The notes under the pieces are model-generated. The model was not told where the DNA came from, searched no databases, and saw nothing but the letters and a program-made list of their open reading frames with translations. A stretch of DNA of 9,867 bases from an uncultured Atopobium sp. (GTDB lineage Bacteria; Actinomycetota; Coriobacteriia; Coriobacteriales; Atopobiaceae): NCBI GenBank assembly GCA_937990665.1, contig CALKRF010000107.1, positions 1 through 9,867 on the forward strand, given 5' to 3'. Of the stretch, positions 1 to 6,138 are shown piece by piece. Position 1 is the first letter of the stretch; every line of letters begins with the position of its first letter. The translations under genes were made by a program, and so were the position numbers.

Positions 1-1
1 C

Positions 2-1864
2 ATCAGCAACAAGGTAAACAGTGAGCTTCTCTGGAATAACTGCGTCTGGATTTGCAGAAGTATCCCAAACCTTCTTAACAGTTACATCCTGAGTGCCCTC
101 TTCACCGGTAATAACGGTACCGTTGGAACCAATACCGCCACCACGCTGTGCAGTGTTGCCATAAATGAGCAACTTAGCCTTATTCTGTGCAGCATTAATT
201 GACTCGTGGCGTGGGTTGGATTCAAGTGCGAGCATATCGGTATTGTTGACGATATTGCTTACCTCTTCAGTGGTGTGACGTGCAGCAGCTGGATCTGCAT
301 CACCAACGATGGAAGGAAGGTTGATAGTAACAGCACCGTCCTTTGTCCAGTGAGCAGAAGCACCACCAAGCATGTAATCAGAAATAGTTGCACCGCCGCT
401 ATAACCTGCGCCGCGAACAGTAGCAATCTCATCGGCGGCACCATTTGCGGTGTTATTGAAGAAAGCTACACCGTTCTTAGAATGGAACTCTGCATCACCA
501 GTTGGACAGAACCATGCGCCGCCACCAATAACTGTTGCAGTGTTGTCCTTAATAAGGGCGTTGTTGATATGAAGGACATAAGGAACAGAAGCAACGTAAA
601 CTGCGCCACCCTGATCATTTGCTGTGTTATTGATAATTTCGCCAGCATTAAGAGTTGCATTAGCAGATGCAATATAAATACCAGCACCAACACCCTTATC
701 ACCAAGCTGGTTGGTGTCATTACTGGTGGCCTTGTTTCCGTCAATAGAACCACCGTTCATGGTGAAGCCAGCACGGTAGATATTTGGCCAGTTATTCCAT
801 GGTGCAGCAGCATTTGAATATGGCATCTTACGATTACCAGCAACGCCTACAAACTGGTCATACGTAGCTACACCGCCACCAGCAATGCCAGCAATATTGT
901 TCTTGATGATGCCGTTGTTCATTACAACGTTGCCGTTCCAGGCTACATAGATACCGCCACCAGACTCAGAAGCAACATTATTAGTAATAGAGCCGCCGTT
1001 GAAGGTAAAGTCTGCCTTTGACTTAGAGTCGCCATAGTAAACATTACCTGCATACACATAGACGCCCGCACCGTCAACAGACTTGTTATTAGTGATATAT
1101 CCACCACCCATAGTGGCTGTTGTTGTCTCACCATTCGGATTCAAAGCATAGAGCATCAGACCACCAGAGGAATTAATGGTAGAAGCATTGCCACCAGTGA
1201 TGGTTCCGCCAGTCATAGTGAAATCAGCATTTTTTACCAAAACGCTACCAGAGTACTGATTGGTAAGAGTGGTGTTCTGAATAGTACCGTCACGAAGCTC
1301 ACCCGTTGCACCATTTGCAACAGTGACTGCACCACCAAGAGCATTGTCAGCCGTGCTGTCCTGAATGGTGCCGCCGGCCATAACAAACTTTGCACCAGCA
1401 CCAGTGGTAAGAACTACGCCGTTATTTCCAGGTGTAGGTTTTGCCTTACCGTTTTTAATAACGCCACGAAGCAAGGTAAAGCTACCACGGTTCTCAACGG
1501 CAAATGAAGTGTTGTTGCCATCAATGGTGGCACCATCAAGAGTAACTGCGCCGCCAGAAGCAATCTTGAACATATAGAAATGATTAGAACCGGTCATGGC
1601 ACTTGTGATAGTTCCAGTACCCATCAACCTAATGTTCTTATTAGCTGGAACCTGGACTGGAGCAGTAATGGTAAAGTCTGCATTTACCTGAACGATAGTC
1701 TGCGAACCATCTGCTGGAGCAGCAGCAATAGCAGCCAGCAGCTCAGCCTCTGAGGTAACAGGGGTGGTGTCTGCAAGTGCTTGCTTTGCAAGTCCTCCAA
1801 CGAGCGAGAGTGCTAGCACAAACGTAGCAACAATCGCCATGCTCCAACGTGAAAGCCTTTTCAT
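2..1864 (-). CDS. Secreted beta-helix surface protein with Cna_B-like domain (3' end beyond window)
   Basis: This is a likely cell-surface adhesin or wall protein; the first 621 codons are visible with no stop, so the C-terminus lies beyond the left edge. The start is fixed by AAGGAG (1872-1877) seven bases before an ATG. Residues 1-31 form a signal peptide (basic MKRLSRW, a hydrophobic core, then ALA cleavage before D32). Residues about 100-585 are rich in Gly, Asn and Thr and repeat the pattern GG-x-I-x-x-N-x-A followed by GGG-I/V-Y-V, for example near 290-307, 407-425 and 437-450. That pattern is typical of right-handed parallel beta-helix (pectate-lyase-like or Pmp-like) folds. From about 592 a new module starts (VTVKKVWD, then LTVYLVAD), matching the opening strands of Cna_B collagen-binding stalk domains. 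By analogy the missing part probably holds more Cna_B domains and a sorting signal; this is inference. No catalytic residues are evident, and the ligand is unknown. Confidence 0.9.
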   Translation of the reverse strand, partial: MKRLSRWSMAIVATFVLALSLVGGLAKQALADTTPVTSEAELLAAIAAAPADGSQTIVQVNADFTITAPVQVPANKNIRLMGTGTITSAMTGSNHFYMFKIASGGAVTLDGATIDGNNTSFAVENRGSFTLLRGVIKNGKAKPTPGNNGVVLTTGAGAKFVMAGGTIQDSTADNALGGAVTVANGATGELRDGTIQNTTLTNQYSGSVLVKNADFTMTGGTITGGNASTINSSGGLMLYALNPNGETTTATMGGGYITNNKSVDGAGVYVYAGNVYYGDSKSKADFTFNGGSITNNVASESGGGIYVAWNGNVVMNNGIIKNNIAGIAGGGVATYDQFVGVAGNRKMPYSNAAAPWNNWPNIYRAGFTMNGGSIDGNKATSNDTNQLGDKGVGAGIYIASANATLNAGEIINNTANDQGGAVYVASVPYVLHINNALIKDNTATVIGGGAWFCPTGDAEFHSKNGVAFFNNTANGAADEIATVRGAGYSGGATISDYMLGGASAHWTKDGAVTINLPSIVGDADPAAARHTTEEVSNIVNNTDMLALESNPRHESINAAQNKAKLLIYGNTAQRGGGIGSNGTVITGEEGTQDVTVKKVWDTSANPDAVIPEKLTVYLVAD

Positions 1865-1954
1865 GGCAAAACTCCTTGCGCTTAGGGAGCTTGTAGTGAC
1901 AAAACAATAAAACAATTAATATAAAACCGTAAAACAGTGCAACTTTAGCGTACT
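1865..1954 (-). promoter_or_regulatory. AT-rich gap between asp23 and the surface-protein gene
   Basis: This 90-base gap carries the surface-protein ribosome site and, further upstream, an AT-rich stretch (about 1901-1937) in which GTTTTA or GTTTTG recurs four times on the minus strand. No hairpin terminator for asp23 is visible, so read-through into the surface gene is possible. A separate promoter is also possible, because TATATT and TTAATT-like -10 candidates occur. None is paired with a convincing -35 at standard spacing (TTGCAC is the nearest), so no exact promoter is claimed. Confidence 0.3.
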
Positions 1955-2443
1955 TTACTCTTCTTTGTCTAGCTGTTCAGGCTCTTCCGGACGATGTTTT
2001 AGGCGATCGTATTCTTCTTCGGTCAAAACATCTTCAATTCGCAGGTTAACACCAGAAACTTCAAGGCCTGTCATACCGGTGATTTTCTCGACAATAGTAT
2101 GTTTAACGTCTTCAAAAATCTGAGGTGCATAAGAACCATATTTAATAAGAACAGACACGGTAACAATTAGCGAACTATCAGGCTGCACTTCAACAGTGAC
2201 ACCTTTAGCCGTATCAGATGCACCAAGTACATCCTGAACTCTGTTAAGCCAGTTTCCACGAGCACCCACCACGTTGGGGACGTCACGTAATGCCAACGAG
2301 ACAATTTTCTCGACAACTCCACCAGAGAAGGTAAGAGAGTCTGTATCCTCAAGATCTGCATCGGAAGGAACATCTGTTGTCTCTTCTGCAGGAACAATTT
2401 CTTCAGAGGTGGTCTCTTGCGAATTAGTAAGCTCTTCTGCCAC
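1955..2443 (-). CDS. asp23: Asp23/Gls24 family envelope stress protein
   Basis: This is an Asp23/Gls24 (DUF322) family protein of 162 residues. Family members are abundant, membrane-associated proteins linked to cell-envelope and alkaline stress; in Staphylococcus aureus, Asp23 is tethered to the membrane by AmaP. Residues 1-37 are a Glu/Thr/Ser-rich acidic tail. The family domain spans roughly 38-150, with the typical opening GGVVEKIVSLALRDVPNVVG, then VTVEVQPDSSLIVTVSVLIKYG and a final VSGVNLRIEDV segment. A short charged tail (EEPEQLDKEE) ends the protein. There is no signal peptide or membrane span, so it should be cytoplasmic. Translation begins at a GTG, supported by AGGAG six bases upstream. 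It is the last gene of the amaP-DUF2273-asp23 set, 13 bases after DUF2273, and is presumably co-expressed. The family assignment is firm; the exact role in this organism is inferred. Confidence 0.93.
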   Translation of the reverse strand: MAEELTNSQETTSEEIVPAEETTDVPSDADLEDTDSLTFSGGVVEKIVSLALRDVPNVVGARGNWLNRVQDVLGASDTAKGVTVEVQPDSSLIVTVSVLIKYGSYAPQIFEDVKHTIVEKITGMTGLEVSGVNLRIEDVLTEEEYDRLKHRPEEPEQLDKEE

Positions 2444-2449
2444 AGCTCT

Positions 2450-2454
2450 CTCCT
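2450..2454 (-). promoter_or_regulatory. Ribosome binding site that fixes the GTG start of asp23
   Basis: AGGAG on the minus strand lies six bases before GTG (2441-2443). No in-frame ATG in the domain-preceding region has a comparable site, so the GTG start keeps the whole acidic N-terminal tail. Confidence 0.7.
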
Positions 2455-2456
2455 AT

Positions 2457-2699
2457 CTAGTTTCTGTCCGTAAATAAGGAACGAATCTTTGCCAAAATGG
2501 TTGCCTTTCCGTCAAAAATCTGACCGATGGCAACTCCTATCAGCACAAACAATGCGACAATTAGCATTTTAAAAAGGCCAAACGTAAACAAAAGAATTGC
2601 AAACAAGAGGCCCAAAAATCCACCAATAATGGCACCTGGATGGCCAACGACATATTTTTTGCACTGTTCTTGCATCTTTTGGAAGAAGCTTTTATCCAT
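2457..2699 (-). CDS. DUF2273 small integral membrane protein
   Basis: This is an 80-residue protein matching the DUF2273 family of small membrane proteins, which are regularly encoded beside Asp23-family genes. Residues 1-20 are polar and basic. Two closely spaced hydrophobic segments follow (about 21-42, with a Gly-rich PGAIIGGFLGLLFAILL start, and 43-62). A basic C-terminal tail (KATILAKIRSLFTDRN) is probably cytoplasmic. The start codon lies inside the 3' end of amaP (8-base overlap), and a strong AGGAGG sits nine bases upstream, so translation is probably coupled to amaP. Its biochemical role is unknown; a membrane partner or anchor for Asp23 proteins is inferred from context. Confidence 0.88.
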   Translation of the reverse strand: MDKSFFQKMQEQCKKYVVGHPGAIIGGFLGLLFAILLFTFGLFKMLIVALFVLIGVAIGQIFDGKATILAKIRSLFTDRN

Positions 2700-3387
2700 T
2701 GTCTTTGACCTCCTTTGCGTCTGGCTCTGAAATGCTCAATCGAATGTCTTGACCAGTCTGCTGCGCAGAAGCCTGATTGGAAGGCTGTTCATACGTTTGC
2801 TCTTCTACAATCTCTGGTTCTGGCACAACCTCTTTTGACTGAGACAAAGACGTACCTTCTTCATCTTTTGGCGAGAAGGAACTTGGCTTGATAAAAGAAA
2901 GATTGATGCTAGAAACACAAGGTCCGCACACAATAGCAAGACCAGACTGAAGCGCGTTGTAGAACTCAGAGCCCTTTGCAGTAACATCAACAGGCTCTTT
3001 AGGGAGAATATCAATCTGTACAGCTACAGAATTATTCTTAGAAATCTGCACGTTAACACGGTGAGCTAGGCACGTTCCATCTTCTTCAATGATATGTGCT
3101 GCCTGAGAAGAAATAGCATCTTTTGTGACAGAGATTGTTCCGCCCTCAACAGTGGCTACCGTGAGCTTTACCGTTTTTCTAATAAAGAGAGCTCTAAACA
3201 AAACCACTACAAGACCAAAGATACTAATAGCCGCACAAGCGTTAAGCGCAATAAGGTATGGCTTGGTGAACAAGAGGTTAGTTGCCTGATGTGTCCAAGG
3301 ACCAAACCACGTTAAGGCAAGAGCTAAAAATACAAATGCACTTGCAAGAACATAAAGTATGTAGCAAAAACGCTTGAAGCCGCTCAT
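2692..3387 (-). CDS. amaP: AmaP-like alkaline shock response membrane anchor protein
   Basis: This is probably the membrane anchor that recruits Asp23-family protein to the cytoplasmic membrane, as AmaP does in S. aureus. The 231-residue protein has two membrane spans (about 8-28 and 44-68) joined by a short loop containing WFGPWTHQ, followed by a basic FIRK stop-transfer sequence. Residues about 73-165 form a divergent Asp23-like domain (TVEGGTISVTKDAI, then VNVQISKNNSVAVQIDI). Residues 170-231 are a Ser/Glu/Gln-rich, probably disordered tail. Length and architecture fit AmaP. The start is supported by GGAGG just upstream. It is the first gene of the amaP-DUF2273-asp23 unit, preceded by a promoter-like region and by the terminator of the phosphate genes. 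Sequence identity to characterised AmaP looks modest, so the assignment rests on topology plus the two neighbouring genes. Confidence 0.85.
   Translation of the reverse strand: MSGFKRFCYILYVLASAFVFLALALTWFGPWTHQATNLLFTKPYLIALNACAAISIFGLVVVLFRALFIRKTVKLTVATVEGGTISVTKDAISSQAAHIIEEDGTCLAHRVNVQISKNNSVAVQIDILPKEPVDVTAKGSEFYNALQSGLAIVCGPCVSSINLSFIKPSSFSPKDEEGTSLSQSKEVVPEPEIVEEQTYEQPSNQASAQQTGQDIRLSISEPDAKEVKDNG
2707..2716 (-). promoter_or_regulatory. Strong ribosome binding site inside amaP for DUF2273
   Basis: AAAGGAGGTC on the minus strand lies within the last codons of amaP, with nine bases between AGGAGG and the DUF2273 ATG. It decides the DUF2273 start and shows that the amaP C-terminal coding sequence doubles as the next gene's initiation region. 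Confidence 0.7.
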
Positions 3388-3447
3388 GGCACCTCCACTT
3401 TCTTTTATATAAACAGTTTAACCCCAATACCGGACAAAAAGAGAATA
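3388..3447 (-). promoter_or_regulatory. Probable promoter region of the amaP unit
   Basis: This interval holds GGAGG for amaP and, upstream, an element at 3415-3436 reading TGTCCGGT, eight bases, then TAAACT on the minus strand. The same layout occurs upstream of uvrD at 9398-9419 (17 of 22 positions identical). A TTTATATA stretch lies just downstream of it. TGTCCG could serve as a poor -35 with TTTATA 17 bases later, or TAAACT could be the -10 with TGTCCGG as an operator or activator site. The preceding terminator makes a new transcription start here very likely; the exact start cannot be set. Confidence 0.5.
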
Positions 3448-3480
3448 TAAAAACTGCCTCCCGGTGGAAGGCAGTTTTTA
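3448..3480 (-). terminator. Intrinsic terminator after the pit-DUF47 genes
   Basis: A perfect 12-bp inverted repeat (TAAAAACTGCCT with AGGCAGTTTTTA) encloses a 9-base loop. On the minus strand the stem ends in a run of five Ts followed by ATATT, the form of a Rho-independent terminator. It lies 30 bases beyond the DUF47 stop. The symmetric A/T flanks could also stop plus-strand transcription, but no plus-strand gene is present. Confidence 0.9.
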
Positions 3481-3510
3481 GTCTGTATATACCGTTAGCA
3501 GAAAACGAAC

Positions 3511-4131
3511 TTAAGCGTTCTTCATAACAACGGAGCGAACAACTCCCGCCGCGTCGTCACAGGAATCCAGAACAGTTTCCATGCGGTCAAAAATACGAAG
3601 CCAAGCAACGGTGTGGCGACCAGGCATTTCATCGCGGAACAAGCGAGAGAGTGCGTTGTGGTAAATAAGGTCTCCCTCGTCCTCAACATGTCCTACTGCA
3701 ATAGCCTTCTCCATAACGGTAGGATCTTTCTTGTAGTCACTCAGAACACTCAGCATCTCCTGGACTGTCTTGCATGCGCGAAGGGTAAGCTCAGCAAGCT
3801 GCATAGCCTCTTTACGAGTGTCGTCAACGTTAAAGAGATCAAGGCGCTCTGCAACAGAATTCATTCCGTCAACAATGTCATCAAGACGAAGCGCCAAGTC
3901 AGAGATGTCCTCACGCTCAAAGGGAGTGACAAAAGAAGCGTAAAGCTCCTTCATAATGTGCTGGACCTTCTCGTCACACTCACGCTCGTAAACCTTCATC
4001 TGAGGAATACGCGCGGCAGTCTCAGGATAGCCTTCCATAATGACCACATACTCTTCAGCGGTTTCTACAATTTTGTCGCCAAACTCGCGGAACATGGTGT
4101 AGAAGACGTCCTCTTTTGGCTTACCTAGCAT
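3511..4131 (-). CDS. DUF47 family PhoU-like phosphate transport regulator
   Basis: This 206-residue protein fits the DUF47/PhoU-like family, whose members are alpha-helical, metal-binding and usually encoded beside PiT permeases. It is all-helical with the family's acidic repeats: YERECDEKVQHIMKEL (about 48-63), FEREDISDLALRLDDIVDGM (about 72-91), HVEDEGDLIYHNAL (about 148-161) and FDRMETVLDSCDDAAGVV (about 181-198). The E-x-x-x-D patterns in these helices are the expected metal ligands. It has no signal peptide or membrane span, so it should be cytoplasmic. GGAGG precedes the ATG. It lies 58 bases after the permease gene with no terminator between, and the terminator at 3448-3480 follows it. 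It probably modulates the permease; the direction of control is not visible. Gene order here is permease first, DUF47 second. Confidence 0.92.
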   Translation of the reverse strand: MLGKPKEDVFYTMFREFGDKIVETAEEYVVIMEGYPETAARIPQMKVYERECDEKVQHIMKELYASFVTPFEREDISDLALRLDDIVDGMNSVAERLDLFNVDDTRKEAMQLAELTLRACKTVQEMLSVLSDYKKDPTVMEKAIAVGHVEDEGDLIYHNALSRLFRDEMPGRHTVAWLRIFDRMETVLDSCDDAAGVVRSVVMKNA

Positions 4132-4189
4132 GAATCCTCCAATAAAGTTGAGTGGTTCAATAGAACTCGTAAAAGACAGTTATACGTAC

Positions 4190-5239
4190 TTAGAAAATCA
4201 TCAGGAACAGTTTTGCAAAAAGAAAGCCAATAAGTCCGCAGCCAGGGAAAGTAAACACCCATGCTGCAACCATTTCTTTTGCAACACCCCAGTTAACTGA
4301 ACGAATATTTTTTGCAGCACCCGCACCCATCATGGCGGTCATTTTTGTATGAGTTGTTGAAACAGGAAGACCGGTCAGTGTGGAAAGCAGCAAAGATGCA
4401 GATGCCGAGAAGGACGCGGCAAAGCCCTGATAACGCTCAAGCTTTACCATTTCCATTCCGACTTTTTTAATAATCTTTCTTCCGCCAATCGCAGTACCGA
4501 TAGACATAAGAGCAGCACACAGTACCTGCAGCCAGAGCGGGAACACATCTGCACCAGCAGCTCCATGACCTGCGGAAAGTGCAATTGCAAGCATGGCAAT
4601 GGACATGAACTTCTGACCGTCCTGTGCACCGTGCATAGCTGCAACAAAGGCCGAGCCAACAACCTGCAAGTGACCAAACATTTCATCAGCGCGCTGTCGA
4701 TCAACATTTACGCAAAGCTTGTTGATTGCCTTAACAATGATCCAACCAGCAGCAAAGCCTAGCGTGGTTGAGAAGAGCAGACCAATTAAAACCTTGCTCC
4801 ACTCGCCCCAGTTAACTGCGCCAAAATCACCATGAATTGCAAGTGCTGCACCGGTAAGGCCAGCAATGAGTGCATGCGACTCAGAAGTTGGAATACCTAA
4901 AGCCCAAGCTCCTACTGCCCAGGTAACAATACCCACACAGCCTGCAGCAAGAGCAACAAGAGCCTCATGGTTGTTGCTACCAAAGTCAACCATGCCCAAG
5001 ATTGTGTCTGCAACTGCAGTTGAAATGAGGCACATAGCCACCAAACCAACAAAGTTGCATACAACACTCATGATAATTGCATGGTTAACTTTAATTGAAC
5101 GAGTTCCAACAGCCTCTGCAATAGCATTAGCCGCATCGGTTGCACCATTTACAAAGATGCATCCAAAAACAAGGACAATGACGAGGGCCAAAAACGGATT
5201 GGCAACCAACATCTCAAAAAAGTGTCCGAGGGTTATCAT
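4190..5239 (-). CDS. pit: PiT family inorganic phosphate (anion) permease
   Basis: This is a polytopic permease of the PiT/Pho-4 family (349 residues, about nine to ten hydrophobic segments), expected to import inorganic phosphate across the cytoplasmic membrane using an ion gradient. The duplicated family signatures are visible but divergent: NGATDAANAIAEAVGT at 31-46 and HGAQDGQKFMSI at 203-214, where the textbook motif is GANDVANA. The paired GIPTSESHAL (115-124) and GLPVSTTHT (290-298) loops are also typical. A hydrophilic stretch around 172-192 joins the two halves. The start has a fair AAAGG site upstream. The partner DUF47 gene follows and supports a phosphate role. Regulation may act through the long upstream gap. 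The GATD/GAQD variant occurs in a PiT subgroup of Gram-positive bacteria, as far as I recall, so another oxyanion cannot be excluded. Confidence 0.92.
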   Translation of the reverse strand: MITLGHFFEMLVANPFLALVIVLVFGCIFVNGATDAANAIAEAVGTRSIKVNHAIIMSVVCNFVGLVAMCLISTAVADTILGMVDFGSNNHEALVALAAGCVGIVTWAVGAWALGIPTSESHALIAGLTGAALAIHGDFGAVNWGEWSKVLIGLLFSTTLGFAAGWIIVKAINKLCVNVDRQRADEMFGHLQVVGSAFVAAMHGAQDGQKFMSIAMLAIALSAGHGAAGADVFPLWLQVLCAALMSIGTAIGGRKIIKKVGMEMVKLERYQGFAASFSASASLLLSTLTGLPVSTTHTKMTAMMGAGAAKNIRSVNWGVAKEMVAAWVFTFPGCGLIGFLFAKLFLMIF

Positions 5240-5438
5240 TCGGTACCTTTCAAACCACTTTCATAACGGGACAATGATAATCGAAATATCGTTCAATTAT
5301 GTTTAAAACATTCGAATAGCTAAATAAGCGCAAGTTGTTTCTTACGCCCTGCCTTCCCTCTTATGAAAAATGTAAACTGACCCAGGAGAGCTACCGAGTT
5401 AACCCAGAAGAGTTGCCTCTAAAGGACACCTCAGGTTA
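5240..5438 (-). promoter_or_regulatory. 199-base gap upstream of pit: possible promoter and structured leader
   Basis: No gene is supported here. On the minus strand, AGAG-GCAA-CTCT (5409-5420) forms a four-pair hairpin with a GNRA loop. An imperfect 20-base direct repeat lies at 5375-5394 and 5397-5416 (14 of 20 positions), sharing ACCCAGRAGAG on the plus strand at 22-base spacing. A 13-base palindrome, ATGTTT-A-AAACAT (5299-5311), touches an 8-base palindrome, ATTCGAAT (5310-5317). TGTCCCGTTATG (minus strand, 5262-5273) resembles the element before uvrD and amaP. No convincing -35/-10 pair and no known riboswitch class was recognised. No terminator for the nucleosidase gene is evident. Confidence 0.3.
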
Positions 5439-6137
5439 CTAGGCAAGCTTTTTGATAATAGCTGCAGTAATTCTGGCAGAGCGCTCAGAAGCCTCACGCT
5501 CAAACGTCAAATAATCAACGCTTGAAGTAGTGCCAGGCTTATCGGACATAAGCCTAATCACCACAAACGGTGTGTGGTTAAGCCAAGCAACCTGAGCAAT
5601 TGAGGCGCCCTCCATCTCGCAACAGTCAGCACCAAACGTTGTGTAGATGTGGTCTGCTAACTCTGATGAACTTACAAACTGATCTCCTGAAGCAACGCGG
5701 CCAGAAATGACCTGCAGTTGAGGAGCTACTTCTTTGGCCGAAGCAAGAGCATGTTCAACAAGACCCTCATCTGCTGTAAACGAGAAGACCGGAAGGCCTG
5801 GAATTTGACCAGCAGCAAAATTGAGAGGACCAACGTTCATATCGTGTTGAACCAAATCGGAAGAGATAACAATATCTCCTACCTGAAGCTCAGGGTTAAG
5901 TAGTCCAGCAATACCAGTGTTAATGACATGGGTAACAGCAAAGGTATCAATCAAAATCTGTGTACAAGCAGCAGCATTAACTTTGCCAATTCCTGACTGA
6001 ACAACAACTACAGGGACTTCTCCTAAAAGGCCTTCAACAAATTGCATACGAGCCTGCTCATAGGTGCGCTCAATAGTCATCTGTTCTTTAAGCAATGCAA
6101 CCTCAGGCTCCATGGCTCCAATAATGCCAATTTTCAT
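5439..6137 (-). CDS. mtnN: 5'-methylthioadenosine/S-adenosylhomocysteine nucleosidase
   Basis: This cytoplasmic enzyme (EC 3.2.2.9) cleaves adenine from methylthioadenosine, S-adenosylhomocysteine and 5'-deoxyadenosine. It thereby clears inhibitory by-products of SAM-using reactions and, via SAH, yields S-ribosylhomocysteine. At 232 residues it has the family's usual length, without extensions. Key features are the opening MKIGIIGAMEPE with the catalytic-site Glu12, the VVQSGIGKVNAA segment (45-56), the NTGIAG nucleoside-pocket loop (73-78), ASGDQFV (149-155), the EMEGASIAQV ribose-binding segment with Glu176, and MSDKPG with the general-acid Asp199. All expected active-site residues are present. 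The ATG is one base after the channel gene's stop, with AGGAG upstream inside that gene, so expression is presumably coupled. No luxS or mtn salvage genes are in view. Confidence 0.96.
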   Translation of the reverse strand: MKIGIIGAMEPEVALLKEQMTIERTYEQARMQFVEGLLGEVPVVVVQSGIGKVNAAACTQILIDTFAVTHVINTGIAGLLNPELQVGDIVISSDLVQHDMNVGPLNFAAGQIPGLPVFSFTADEGLVEHALASAKEVAPQLQVISGRVASGDQFVSSSELADHIYTTFGADCCEMEGASIAQVAWLNHTPFVVIRLMSDKPGTTSSVDYLTFEREASERSARITAAIIKKLA

Positions 6138-6138
6138 G

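Noticed and set aside
206..817. Open frame of 203 codons on the plus strand
   Set aside because: It is antisense to the beta-helix surface protein, whose minus-strand frame has a signal peptide, a ribosome site and repeats. The plus-strand product is Cys/Thr-rich with no recognisable domain and arises from the repeated composition.
3613..4128. 171-codon plus-strand frame opposite the DUF47 gene
   Set aside because: The minus strand encodes a clear DUF47 protein with family motifs. The plus-strand frame has no family resemblance.
4866..5306. 146-codon plus-strand frame opposite the start of pit
   Set aside because: It is a shadow of the permease coding sequence; the product is a biased, domain-free string.
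5318..5442. Open plus-strand stretch ending ..PLKDTSGY before a TAG at 5440, in the gap before pit
   Set aside because: It looks protein-like over about 20 codons, but it has no ATG or GTG with a ribosome site, follows a stop at its 5' end and overlaps the end of mtnN. It is probably chance.
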